63,268 nucleotides of DNA from Paenarthrobacter sp. Z7-10 (GTDB lineage Bacteria > Actinomycetota > Actinomycetes > Actinomycetales > Micrococcaceae), in assembly GCF_026932795.1 (NCBI RefSeq), contig NZ_JADPVH010000019.1:1-63268 (forward strand). The letters run 5' to 3'. The stretch's first letter is position 1. Each line of letters starts with the position of its first letter. Of the stretch, positions 37,578 through 45,625 are shown piece after piece. The notes below the pieces were generated by a model. That model was not told the origin of the DNA. It did not search any database and was given only the letters and a program-made list of their open reading frames with translations. The position numbers and the translations under genes were made by a program.

Positions 37578-38407
37578 GCACCGTATCGCGCACGACGACG
37601 ACGGAGCTCACCGCAGACGGGCGACCGTTGGGAGCGCTGTACTCGGGCAACATCCGGGCCGTGATCAGCCGCGGGCTGCTGGCCACGAAGAGCACCAATT
37701 GGCTGGTGATGGTCAGCGGATTCTTCGAACCAGTGCTCTACCTGCTTTCGATGGGCATCGGGCTCGGGGCGCTGGTGGGCTCGGTGGCCGGTCCGGACGG
37801 CCGTCCGCTGAGCTACGCGGCGTACATAGCACCGGCGCTGCTGGCCACCTCGGCGATGAACGGCGCCGTCTATGACTCCACCTGGAACGTGTTCTTCAAA
37901 ATGAACTTCGCGAAACTGTACCAGGGCATGTTGTACACCTCCCTCGGGCCTCTGGACGTGGCGCTTGGAGAGATCTTCCTGGCCCTGCTCCGCGGACTGC
38001 TGTATGCAACAGGTTTCACCGCAGTGATGGCCCTGATGGGACTGATAACCAGCCCGTGGGGCCTGCTGATGATCCCGGCTTCGGTTTTCATTGCCTTCGG
38101 GTTCGCCAGCTTCGGGATGGGCATCACCAGCTTTATGAAGACGTTCCAGCAAATGGACTGGATTAACTTCGTGATGCTGCCTATGTTCCTGTTCTCGGCA
38201 ACGTTCTATCCCTTGACGGTGTACCCGGAACCCATCCAGTGGGTAATCCAGGTGATGCCGCTCTGGCACGGAGTCGAGCTGTTGCGTGAACTGAGTGTGG
38301 GCGTGTTCTCGCTGGCCACACTGGGACATATCGGCTACTACCTTGTCATGGTGATGCTGGGCCCGGTGCTGACCACCGGGCGGTTGCGGAGACTGTTCCT
38401 GCGCTGA
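37574..38407 (+). CDS. ABC-2 (NodJ-like) exporter permease 2
   Basis: A 277-aa permease homologous in layout to the first: FFEPVLYLLSMGIGLGALVG near the N-terminus and MFLFSATFYPLTVYPEPIQW before the last helices. GTG 37574 overlaps the preceding stop as GTGA and has GGAGG 8 nt upstream. The two permeases would pair as a heterodimer on the shared ATPase. Confidence 0.9.
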   Translation: MSTVSRTTTTELTADGRPLGALYSGNIRAVISRGLLATKSTNWLVMVSGFFEPVLYLLSMGIGLGALVGSVAGPDGRPLSYAAYIAPALLATSAMNGAVYDSTWNVFFKMNFAKLYQGMLYTSLGPLDVALGEIFLALLRGLLYATGFTAVMALMGLITSPWGLLMIPASVFIAFGFASFGMGITSFMKTFQQMDWINFVMLPMFLFSATFYPLTVYPEPIQWVIQVMPLWHGVELLRELSVGVFSLATLGHIGYYLVMVMLGPVLTTGRLRRLFLR

Positions 38408-38532
38408 GGGCTGTCACACCCCAGCGCCGTCGGCCTTTCGGCTCGCCCGGTTCTGCGCTGTCGGCCTGCTGGCTCGCCCTGCTCTGCGTTTCGCCTTCGG
38501 TGGAAGGGCCGTCCGGTCGGGCGACTCTTTGA

Positions 38533-38538
38533 GACAAT
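38533..38538 (+). promoter_or_regulatory. -10 box of a leaderless small-membrane-protein transcript
   Basis: GACAAT ends 6 nt before ATG 38545. The same hexamer is used at the TetR gene. No ribosome site intervenes. Confidence 0.4.
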
Positions 38539-38544
38539 GGGACT

Positions 38545-39156
38545 ATGTCTACTCTCGGTACGGGCCCTTTCAGTAAGGACAGCGACAAGACCCGGCGTCC
38601 CGGTAAGTGGGCCGCGGCAGGGCCCATCGTGCTGGCCGCCGTTTTCCTGCTGGCGTTGGTTTTGGCGGCAAATCACAATGACGTGCTGGGCTGGGTGATA
38701 GTGGTCGTCGCCTTTGGTTGGCTGGTGCTGGCCACCTTCGTGTACATCGGCGTGTATAAGGCGGCCAAGTTCGGTGCGGACCAGGTCCGGACGGCTCAGG
38801 CGCACCTCGCCGCCGCTGGGTCGGCGCGCCAAGGCTCCGGTGCGCCGGAAAGTGGCGCCGGCACCAGGCTGTTGAATGACGATTCGGGAAACGTCCGGGA
38901 CCTGAAGCTGGACCACAGTTTCAAGATCATTCAGGTCCAGGCAGGCGTGCTCGAGGATGGCCTTGGACATGGCGCAGCGGCCATCGACCGGGACAAGGTG
39001 GATCGCGCCTTGGAGACCATCCGAATCACTGCACACAATGGCCGCGGCATGATCGGCGTTCAGGTGACCCCAGCGGCCGCCGGAACCGGATCCAGCCGCA
39101 CGAACAATCCTGCGGGCGACGACGGCGAGCCGGTCCGCGGCGTAGTTATTGACTGA
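38545..39156 (+). CDS. Hypothetical membrane protein
   Basis: A 203-aa protein of unknown function. Two adjacent membrane helices lie at about residues 25-45 and 48-72 (GPIVLAAVFLLALVLAA, GWVIVVVAFGWLVLATFVYI), followed by a soluble C-terminal domain (DLKLDHSFKIIQVQAGVLED). The interhelix turn is short, so both ends face the cytoplasm. It lies between the exporter and exonuclease III genes and appears to have its own leaderless promoter. Confidence 0.8.
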   Translation: MSTLGTGPFSKDSDKTRRPGKWAAAGPIVLAAVFLLALVLAANHNDVLGWVIVVVAFGWLVLATFVYIGVYKAAKFGADQVRTAQAHLAAAGSARQGSGAPESGAGTRLLNDDSGNVRDLKLDHSFKIIQVQAGVLEDGLGHGAAAIDRDKVDRALETIRITAHNGRGMIGVQVTPAAAGTGSSRTNNPAGDDGEPVRGVVID

Positions 39157-39205
39157 GATCGGTTCGGGAGGTTACCTCCCTTCCTGGCGTTGGCGGGTAA
39201 ACCGG

Positions 39206-39211
39206 TAAAGT
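39206..39211 (+). promoter_or_regulatory. -10 box of a leaderless xth transcript
   Basis: TAAAGT ends 7 nt before GTG 39219. It decides the start between GTG 39210 (which overlaps the box), GTG 39219 and ATG 39225. Confidence 0.5.
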
Positions 39212-39218
39212 GGAGCGG

Positions 39219-40193
39219 GTGAGTATGGCGACGAACACGACAAGCACCGCGGACACCACCGGGACCGGGGACGCCACCGGGATCAGACGCCCCGGGACCG
39301 CGGACATCACCGGAACCGGGGACGCGGGTGCCCCGGCTAACCCGCTGCGGATCGCAACGGTTAACGTCAATGGTTTGCGGGCGGCGTATAAGCGCGGTAT
39401 GGCCGCTTGGCTCGCCCCGCGGGGGGTGGACATTCTGTGCCTGCAGGAGGTCAGGGCTCCTGACTCCGTGGTCCAGGAGTATCTTGGCGACGAGTGGCAT
39501 GTGCACCATGCCGAAGCGGCGGCGAAGGGCCGCGCCGGAGTAGCCATAGCCTCCCGTCGGGGCCGCGTTGAGCCGGTGGCCACGCGGGTGGGTATCGGGG
39601 ACGACTATTTTGCCACTGCTGGACGCTGGGTCGAGGCAGATTTCGAAATCACCGACCCGGGTGGTTCCAGTCAAAAACTGACGGTGGCCAGCGCATATGT
39701 GCATTCCGGCGAGGCGGAAACACCCAAGCAAGCGGACAAGTATCGCTTCCTGGAGCTGATGGCCAAGCGGCTGCGCGAAATGCGCCGCGACAGCGACCAT
39801 TCGCTCGTGGTGGGAGACCTGAACGTCGGCCACACGGAACTCGACATCAGGAACTGGAAAGGCAACGTCAAGCGCGCCGGATTCCTGCCCGATGAGCGGG
39901 CATATTTCGACAGGTTTTTCGGTACCGACATTGGCTGGCGGGACGTGCACCGCACCCTGGCCGGCGACGTGGAAGGTCCCTACACCTGGTGGTCCTGGCG
40001 TGGAAAGGCTTTTGACAATGACACCGGCTGGCGCATTGATTACCACCTCGCCACCCCGGAGCTGGCAGCGGGAGCGGCCAGCGCCGTCGTCGACCGCGCG
40101 CCATCGTGGGAGACGCGCTTTTCCGACCACGCGCCGCTGGTGGTCGACTATCATCTGGCCGCCGCTTCGGCGGCCGGCGCTCAAACTCCTTAG
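39219..40193 (+). CDS. xth: Exodeoxyribonuclease III / AP endonuclease
   Basis: A 324-aa endonuclease/exonuclease/phosphatase-fold enzyme for base-excision repair. Motifs: [28 protein letters not shown] with the metal-binding Glu, [30 protein letters not shown] and the catalytic [10 protein letters not shown]. The first 45 residues are a Thr/Gly/Asp-rich extension with a 17-aa imperfect repeat that is not part of the enzyme. It lies 26 bp before trpS. Confidence 0.93.
   Translation: MSMATNTTSTADTTGTGDATGIRRPGTADITGTGDAGAPANPLRIATVNVNGLRAAYKRGMAAWLAPRGVDILCLQEVRAPDSVVQEYLGDEWHVHHAEAAAKGRAGVAIASRRGRVEPVATRVGIGDDYFATAGRWVEADFEITDPGGSSQKLTVASAYVHSGEAETPKQADKYRFLELMAKRLREMRRDSDHSLVVGDLNVGHTELDIRNWKGNVKRAGFLPDERAYFDRFFGTDIGWRDVHRTLAGDVEGPYTWWSWRGKAFDNDTGWRIDYHLATPELAAGAASAVVDRAPSWETRFSDHAPLVVDYHLAAASAAGAQTP
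39249..39326. repeat. 51-bp imperfect repeat in xth 5' end
   Basis: The unit starting GCGGACACCACCGGGACCGG at 39249 recurs in diverged form from 39300, 51 bp later. It encodes ADTTGTGDA and ADITGTGDA. The frame is kept. Confidence 0.8.
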
Positions 40194-40219
40194 ACGAAGA
40201 ATTCGAGAGTATTGATTCC

Positions 40220-41239
40220 ATGACTTCCACACGCCAGCGGATACTGTCCGGGGCCAAGCCCACCGCCGATTCGCTGCACCTTGGGAATTACATTGGCGCC
40301 GTCCGGCAATGGGTGGACATGCAGTCGGAGTACGATCCGGTTTTCTTCATACCGGACCTGCACGCCATCACCGTCGACTTTGATCCCGTGGAGCTGGCCA
40401 AACGCACCCGGATCGTGGCTGCGCAATACATTGCCGCGGGGATCGATCCGGACAAGTCCATCTTCTTTGTGCAGTCACACGTGCCTGAGCATGCCCAGCT
40501 GGCATGGGCATTGAACTGCATCACGGGCTATGGTGAAGCGGCTCGAATGACGCAGTTCAAGGACAAGACTGCCAAAGCCGGCTCGGATGCGGCCACGCTG
40601 GGGCTTTTTGCCTACCCATCGCTGATGGCGGCCGACATTCTGCTCTACCAGGCGGATCTGGTCCCGGTCGGGGAAGACCAGCGGCAACATCTGGAGCTGA
40701 CCCGGACCCTGGCCCAGCGTTTCAACTCCCGTTTCGGCGAGACCTTTAAGGTTCCGCAGGCCACCATCCTCAAATCCACTGCCAAGATTTACGACCTGCA
40801 GAATCCCGCCGCGAAAATGTCCAAGACGGGGGAGTCGCCGAACGGCGCCATCCAGCTCCTGGAGGACCCGAAGACGGCGGCGAAACGGATTAAGTCCGCC
40901 GTCACCGACGACGGAACTGAGATCCGTTTCGACGCGGAGGCCAAGCCCGGAATCTCCAATCTGCTCACCATCTATGCCACGCTGACGAACCGCACCATCG
41001 CCGATCTGGAAGAGGCGTACCAGGGCAAGATGTATGGACATCTGAAAACGGATCTGGCCGAGCTAATGGTGGAATTCCTGACCCCGTTGCGGGCGCGGAC
41101 CAATGAATTGATGTCCGACCCGGCCGAACTGGACCGGCTGCTGGCACGCGGTGCCGGGCGGGCGCGTGATATTGCCTCCGTAACGCTGGCAAGCGTGTAC
41201 GACAGGATAGGTTTCCTGCCGTTGAGCGGCGGCCGCTGA
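40220..41239 (+). CDS. trpS: Tryptophanyl-tRNA synthetase
   Basis: A 339-aa class I synthetase. The HIGH-type signature is [14 protein letters not shown], the KMSKS loop is [12 protein letters not shown], and tryptophan-pocket text such as [14 protein letters not shown] and [19 protein letters not shown] is present. ATG 40220 gives the usual [15 protein letters not shown] beginning. The length is normal. The RNA-ligase-like gene follows 4 bp after the stop. Confidence 0.97.
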   Translation: MTSTRQRILSGAKPTADSLHLGNYIGAVRQWVDMQSEYDPVFFIPDLHAITVDFDPVELAKRTRIVAAQYIAAGIDPDKSIFFVQSHVPEHAQLAWALNCITGYGEAARMTQFKDKTAKAGSDAATLGLFAYPSLMAADILLYQADLVPVGEDQRQHLELTRTLAQRFNSRFGETFKVPQATILKSTAKIYDLQNPAAKMSKTGESPNGAIQLLEDPKTAAKRIKSAVTDDGTEIRFDAEAKPGISNLLTIYATLTNRTIADLEEAYQGKMYGHLKTDLAELMVEFLTPLRARTNELMSDPAELDRLLARGAGRARDIASVTLASVYDRIGFLPLSGGR

Positions 41240-41243
41240 GACG

Positions 41244-41918
41244 ATGCACCAGCCCGCCGACCGCCGCGCTCCCGTCTCCGGCAATGCTGGCACCGGGACT
41301 GTGCTCACCGGTGGGTGCACGATGGGCGAAGTGGCGGACACGCCCTCGGACTTCGCCGGCGTGGTCATTGCCCTGCCGGAACCGTTGGCTTCGGATCTGC
41401 TGCGCTGGCGGCTGTCCTTCGGCGATACCGGGGCGGAGGTCATTCCGGCGCATATCACGTTGGTGACCACCACCCCGGTTGGCGACTGGCAGGCGACCGC
41501 GAGTCATGTTCGCAGGATTGCGGCGCGGCAACGGCCTTTCACCGTCATGATTGAGGGAACAAGTTCCTTCCGACCGATCAGTCCCGTGGTGTATCTGAAG
41601 GTGCGCCAGGGATTCGAGAATTGCGTCAGCCTGCATGCGGACCTTCAGCTGGGGCCGCTGCAGCGGATCCTGCCGTTTCCCTACCACCCGCACATTACGG
41701 TGGCGCACGGTGTCAGCGACGAGAACCTGGACGAAGCGCAGGAAACACTGCGCAACTTCAGGGCCAGCTTCCCGGTGCGCAGTATGGGACTATACGAACA
41801 CAGCAGTTCCGGTGTGTGGAAACTACAGGAAGAGTTCAGCTTTGGCGGGAAGCGTGAAAGTGCAACAGCCGGCAACGGTCCCGGCCAAACCAACCGAAAG
41901 GGCCAAGCTCGCCCTTGA
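41244..41918 (+). CDS. 2'-5' RNA ligase-like (2H phosphoesterase) protein
   Basis: A protein of up to 224 aa with the two HxT motifs of the 2H superfamily: IPAHITLV and YHPHITVAHG. These enzymes act on 2'-5' phosphodiester or cyclic phosphate RNA ends. The likely operon partners are trpS upstream and the YihY gene downstream. The start is uncertain: ATG 41244 lies 4 nt after trpS, while ATG 41322 would give 198 aa with the conserved part starting soon after. The 3' end overlaps the next gene by about 65 bp. Confidence 0.82.
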   Translation: MHQPADRRAPVSGNAGTGTVLTGGCTMGEVADTPSDFAGVVIALPEPLASDLLRWRLSFGDTGAEVIPAHITLVTTTPVGDWQATASHVRRIAARQRPFTVMIEGTSSFRPISPVVYLKVRQGFENCVSLHADLQLGPLQRILPFPYHPHITVAHGVSDENLDEAQETLRNFRASFPVRSMGLYEHSSSGVWKLQEEFSFGGKRESATAGNGPGQTNRKGQARP

Positions 41919-42906
41919 AGTGATTCGGAAACGTGAGGCGCTTGGCCGGGCCAAACGCAGCCACGCGGGAACCGTTGGTGTGCTGCTGGCTTGGCTCGCG
42001 CTCCGGATAGCCGCGCTCAGTGCGATCCGGCCGATGCGCGTCCTGAAGCTCTACAGCCTGCAGCACGGTGCACTGCTGTCCGCCGGTATCGGCTTCAATA
42101 TGTTCTTCTCGATTACCGGTCTGCTCACCACGGGCTTCTCCGTGGCGGGGCTGGTATTGAGCGGGAACAAGGAACTGCTGGATGCCATTATTGCCAGCGT
42201 TTCAACCAGCGCTCCCGGGCTGTTGAAGGTCGACGGCGGCACCGGCTTGGTTGATCCGCAGACCCTGCTCAACCCCACCGGACTGGGCTGGGCCGCCATA
42301 GTGGCCGCCGTCGTCACCATTTTCACCTCGCTGAGATGGATCCAATCCCTGCGGGATGGTCTGCGCGGTGTGATGGTTGTGGGTCCAGTGCCAGGCAATG
42401 CGCTGTTGAACAAGCTCAAGGACGCCGGCACTCTGCTGCTGCTCGGCGTGGCCCTCGTGCTGACCTCGGCAGTGACCCTGGTTTTTAGCTCCGCCCTGGA
42501 CGCCGTCGCGTCCACCCTCGGACTGGACAAATCCTTCGCCGGTACTCTCGTCTATCTGCTGGGCTTTGTCACGGCTGTAATCCTGGCGTGGATTACCACC
42601 GCCGTCATATTTCGGCTCGGCGCCGGATTGAAGCTGCGGCGGCGCATCTTTTTGATCTCGACGCTGCTGGCTGGCATCAGCTCGGCAGTGCTTCAACTGC
42701 TGAGCGGTATGCTGCTTGGCAAAGCCGGGGCCAATCCACTGCTGGCACCCTTTGCCGTAGTAATTGGATTGCTGATCTGGTTCAACTTTGTAAGCCAGGT
42801 GTATCTGCTCGCCGGCGCTTGGGCCGCGATCGCTGAGGCGGACGCCACAGCCGGCGAAAACCTGCAGGGGAAGGCGGGCAGAGCCCGGACCATCAGGGGT
42901 CATTGA
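41854..42906 (+). CDS. YihY/BrkB-family membrane protein
   Basis: A 350-aa polytopic membrane protein with six predicted helices. Typical elements are HGALLSAGIGFNMFFSITGL in the first helix, a segment near TSLRWIQSLRDGLRGVM, and GANPLLAPFAVVIGLLIWFN before the last helix. The function of the family is not settled. GTG 41854 is the proposed start with GGCGGGAAG upstream; GTG 41860 is an alternative. Confidence 0.85.
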   Translation: MKVQQPATVPAKPTERAKLALEVIRKREALGRAKRSHAGTVGVLLAWLALRIAALSAIRPMRVLKLYSLQHGALLSAGIGFNMFFSITGLLTTGFSVAGLVLSGNKELLDAIIASVSTSAPGLLKVDGGTGLVDPQTLLNPTGLGWAAIVAAVVTIFTSLRWIQSLRDGLRGVMVVGPVPGNALLNKLKDAGTLLLLGVALVLTSAVTLVFSSALDAVASTLGLDKSFAGTLVYLLGFVTAVILAWITTAVIFRLGAGLKLRRRIFLISTLLAGISSAVLQLLSGMLLGKAGANPLLAPFAVVIGLLIWFNFVSQVYLLAGAWAAIAEADATAGENLQGKAGRARTIRGH

Positions 42907-42920
42907 GCTCCCTGGCGGAC

Positions 42921-42954
42921 AGCCCAGTATCAGCCAAGGCGCACGATACTGGCT
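42921..42954. terminator. Possible bidirectional terminator hairpin
   Basis: AGCCCAGTATC (42921-42931) and GATACTGGCT (42945-42954) pair with one bulged C. It lies between the convergent YihY-type and small membrane protein genes. There is no T-tract. Confidence 0.45.
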
Positions 42955-43015
42955 GGGTTGCACCGACGGGTTTGCGGAGGGACCAGCGGCCATTGGCGCC
43001 TAATGTGCCCTGCGG

Positions 43016-43750
43016 CTACCGCCCGTTGCCTGCATCAGCGTCGCTCCCGGTTGCGGTCGTCAGTCCAGCCCTGTCAACCTTGCGGTGGAAGTGCATTCCA
43101 GCCAGGCCGCCCAGTATGGCGCCGAGCAGGCTGGCTGCCGCCACGACGACGACGGCGATGATGCCCGCAGTGGTCACGGTGCCTTCGTTTATGGGAATGC
43201 GGGGAAAGCTGTTCAGGTTCGCCAGGATATTGAATTTACTGCCCGCGATGGCGGCGAGAATGGCGACCAGGACCGCAATGATAATGGCCCAGATCCACAC
43301 CATGACGCCCTGTCGAATCCCATTAAATCGGGCCATGCGCCCGGCCACATAGCCGCCGCAGTAGTACGCCACAAACAGGATGACCAACAAAATGATGGAT
43401 CCCGCGACCCCTACGGTCTGGGGGTCCGCCGACACCTGGTTCAGTGCCTTAGTCGCGTTGGTGTTCGTCGCCACGCCCACGGCGGTGCCCGCTGCCGCTA
43501 CCAGTGCCGTGAGCAGCACGGCCATGCCGGTGGCTGTCAGCCAGCCGAAGAACGCGGAGCCGACCTTCACCCCGCCGTAGCTTTCCTTTTCGCGGCTTCG
43601 CATTTCCCGGCCGGCAGCCTCCCGGTCGGCGTCCGCTTCCCGCGCGGCTCCGCGGTGCTCGGCCCGATGGATCCGTGAGGTGTCGGTGTCCTCCCGGCGT
43701 GCCCCGGAGTCGTCCCGGCGTGCCCCGGCGGGTTCATTCGTGCTGCTCAT
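43016..43750 (-). CDS. Hypothetical membrane protein
   Basis: A 244-aa protein with a charged N-terminal tail of about 75 residues rich in Arg, Glu and Asp (RREDTDTSRIHRAEHRGAAR). Four membrane helices follow; examples are MAVLLTALVAAAGTAVGVAT and VWIWAIIIAVLVAILAAIAG. It resembles small four-helix actinobacterial membrane proteins of unknown role. ATG 43750 is well supported by AGGAGG 5 nt upstream. Confidence 0.82.
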   Translation of the reverse strand: MSSTNEPAGARRDDSGARREDTDTSRIHRAEHRGAAREADADREAAGREMRSREKESYGGVKVGSAFFGWLTATGMAVLLTALVAAAGTAVGVATNTNATKALNQVSADPQTVGVAGSIILLVILFVAYYCGGYVAGRMARFNGIRQGVMVWIWAIIIAVLVAILAAIAGSKFNILANLNSFPRIPINEGTVTTAGIIAVVVVAAASLLGAILGGLAGMHFHRKVDRAGLTTATGSDADAGNGR

Positions 43751-43863
43751 TGCTGCCTCCTGGTGCTTGATGCGCAAGCTATGGGTTACGGCTGCCCTGC
43801 ATGGCCCCAGCCTACAAACCAAGCCCGCCATCTGGCAACGGCTCCACCAGGGCCTAAACCCGC

Positions 43864-43923
43864 ATCGAATGAGTAACTCCTGTTCGATACAGGGCTGGAT
43901 CGAACACCAAATGCTCACTCGAT
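43864..43923. repeat. 60-bp nested palindrome
   Basis: Outer arms ATCGAATGAGTA (43864-43875) and TGCTCACTCGAT (43912-43923) pair at 10 of 12 positions. Inner arms TGTTCGAT (43881-43888) and ATCGAACA (43899-43906) pair perfectly. It lies in the gap before the DinB-like gene end and could be a terminator or a small palindromic repeat. Confidence 0.6.
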
Positions 43924-43976
43924 CCGGGTAGGTGGGACGGGGGAGTGGCGAGGGCGCCAGCCCTACTGGGCGCGGA

Positions 43977-44864
43977 CTAGAAAGGGACCTTCACCCTTAG
44001 GAGCTCTTCTCCTTCGGCACGGCCGGAGAGGATCCGGCAAAAGTCGACGGCGTCCAAGACCAGGTTGGGAGGAATGGGGTGCACGTTCAAGTCGACTGTG
44101 TCCAAGACCTGGTTGGGAGGAGTGGCGTGCACATTAGAGTTCCCGGCGGGGACGCCACCGGCGTTCCCGTTCCCCTTCCCGGATCCGGTCCGGGACCAAC
44201 TTCCGCCGGCAGGGCCGGTGAGCGTTAGTCGGTATGGTTGGCCGTGCCGGGCAGCCCACTCCCGCACCACGTCATCGACGATGGCACCGTCATGTCCGGG
44301 CGTCAGCTGCAGGTCAGTACTTGTAGCGCGGGCCAGATCAATCCTATGCATCCAAGGGTCCCTGGTCAGAATGGTGTCAACCAAGAATCCCAGGGTCCAC
44401 CATTCCTCCACCTCTCCCACGACCTGTGCCGGCTGCATTAACCGGTGACGCAGGAAAGCCGGCATCAGCCGGCGTCCGCGCGTGGCCTTTGGACCAATGC
44501 GCCGTACCTGCTGAACAAGCTCCTGTGGTCCTGCGGCGGACCGTTCGGAGACCTGCAAGCCGGTCAGTGCGTCGATGAACAGCCCACCGGAGGCGTCCAC
44601 CATGCGGCTCGCGGCTTTGACCTGTCGGCTGCTTTCCCACGGGGTGCATACCATTGCGGCCATGCCCGCGATGTGCGCCACCAACTCCCGGACCGTCCAG
44701 TCGGCGCAGTCGGTTGCCAGCACCCACTGGTTCTTCTCCAGAGCTCCGACGGCGGAAGCCACCCGCCGGTACTCTTCTCCCGCGAGACGCATGGCCGCAG
44801 TTCGCTCCATGGCCGGCGTCCACGGCGCTGTCCGCGTTCCCAAGGTACTGATGCCTATGCTCAT
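43977..44864 (-). CDS. DinB/maleylpyruvate isomerase-like protein
   Basis: A 295-aa protein of the actinobacterial mycothiol-dependent maleylpyruvate isomerase N-terminal (DinB-like four-helix) family. Typical text is VASAVGALEKNQWVLATDCA followed by DWTVRELVAHIAGMAAM; a later histidine in DPWMHRIDLAR may complete the metal site. Its substrate is unknown. A 16-aa repeat (NVHATPPNQVLDTVDL, then NVHPIPPNLVLDAVDF) lies near the C-terminus. ATG 44864 has GAAGGAG upstream. The gene is 19 bp downstream of the TetR gene and probably in its operon. Confidence 0.8.
   Translation of the reverse strand: MSIGISTLGTRTAPWTPAMERTAAMRLAGEEYRRVASAVGALEKNQWVLATDCADWTVRELVAHIAGMAAMVCTPWESSRQVKAASRMVDASGGLFIDALTGLQVSERSAAGPQELVQQVRRIGPKATRGRRLMPAFLRHRLMQPAQVVGEVEEWWTLGFLVDTILTRDPWMHRIDLARATSTDLQLTPGHDGAIVDDVVREWAARHGQPYRLTLTGPAGGSWSRTGSGKGNGNAGGVPAGNSNVHATPPNQVLDTVDLNVHPIPPNLVLDAVDFCRILSGRAEGEELLRVKVPF
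44041..44136. repeat. 48-bp tandem repeat x2 in the DinB-like gene
   Basis: Units 44041-44088 and 44089-44136 are diverged direct copies, each encoding 16 residues. The frame is kept. Confidence 0.9.
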
Positions 44865-44883
44865 GGCTTGCTCCTTCGTAAAC

Positions 44884-45474
44884 TCAGAGACCCAAATTGT
44901 CGGCATACATCTCAACGGTCCGGTCCACGAGCCTGCGCCAGCGGTCACCGCCGGGACCATTGGCCAGTTGTGCGTCGACCAGACCGCCGATGAGCGCGGT
45001 GTACAGATCGATGTCTTCCTGGCGGGTCACCGAATAGCCAGCCAGTTCCGTGGATAACGTGTCCAGTACGGCCACGGAGTGTGCATACGACTCGGCTGTA
45101 GGGACGAAGCCCGGCACGGAACGTTGGTTCATCAGTTGGTTGCGGACAGGGTCCGAGGTGCAGAAATCGAAATAGCTGTGGGCAACGAGCCGAAGCCATC
45201 CCCTGGCGGGAAGGGGCTTTTCGGGAATGACTTCCTTCATCGCCTGACCGCACTCTTGCCACGCCTGCCCGAACATTGCATCAATGATGGCGTTGCGTGA
45301 ATCGAAGTGGGTGTAGAGGGAGGGCGCTTGCATCCCCACCAGACGGGCGACCTCGCGGAGGGTAAATCCGGGTAGGCCCTGTTCGCGCGCCAAGGACCAA
45401 GCCGCATCCAGAATTTCCACGCGGACGGATGTACGCCGGTCGCGCTTCCTATCTCTGTTAGGAATTTCTAACAT
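44884..45474 (-). CDS. TetR-family transcriptional regulator
   Basis: A 196-aa repressor. The N-terminal helix-turn-helix is at about residues 15-62 (RVEILDAAWSLAREQGLPG, LREVARLVGMQAPSLYTHFD) and a helical ligand domain of the TetR C-terminal WHG type follows. ATG 45474 was chosen over an upstream TTG at 45510, because that TTG is part of a -35 box. A palindrome covers the start codon, implying autoregulation. The DinB-like gene follows and is the probable target. Confidence 0.92.
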   Translation of the reverse strand: MLEIPNRDRKRDRRTSVRVEILDAAWSLAREQGLPGFTLREVARLVGMQAPSLYTHFDSRNAIIDAMFGQAWQECGQAMKEVIPEKPLPARGWLRLVAHSYFDFCTSDPVRNQLMNQRSVPGFVPTAESYAHSVAVLDTLSTELAGYSVTRQEDIDLYTALIGGLVDAQLANGPGGDRWRRLVDRTVEMYADNLGL

Positions 45475-45480
45475 AGTTAG
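45457..45480. promoter_or_regulatory. TetR operator over its own start codon
   Basis: Three half-sites are visible: GTTAG (45457-45461), CTAAC (45468-45472) and GTTAG (45476-45480). The last two form the perfect palindrome CTAACATAGTTAG, which includes the ATG. Binding would cover the transcription start. Confidence 0.65.
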
Positions 45481-45481
45481 G

Positions 45482-45510
45482 ATTGTCCTCCGGGCAGCGT
45501 ATTCAGTCAA
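45482..45510 (-). promoter_or_regulatory. Leaderless promoter of the TetR gene
   Basis: Minus strand: TTGACT (-35, 45505-45510), 17-nt spacer, GACAAT (-10, 45482-45487), then 7 nt to the ATG. Confidence 0.75.
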
Positions 45511-45566
45511 TGGTCAGACGGGACGCGAAGTCCCTTCACGGCACGACCAAGCTGGCCTCCGGCTGG

Positions 45567-45599
45567 GCGGCCAGCCCGACAAGGAGAGAGGCTGGCCGC
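45567..45599 (-). terminator. Hairpin after sdhB
   Basis: GCGGCCAGCC (45567-45576) and GGCTGGCCGC (45590-45599) form a perfect 10-bp stem. No T-tract follows on the minus strand. It lies 27 bp after the sdhB stop. Confidence 0.6.
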
Positions 45600-45625
45600 T
45601 TCCCGGACTACAGGCGCACGGAACG

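Noticed and set aside
45475-45510. TTG at 45510 as TetR start
   Set aside because: TTGACT there forms the -35 box of a well-spaced promoter, and ATG 45474 lies 7 nt after the -10.
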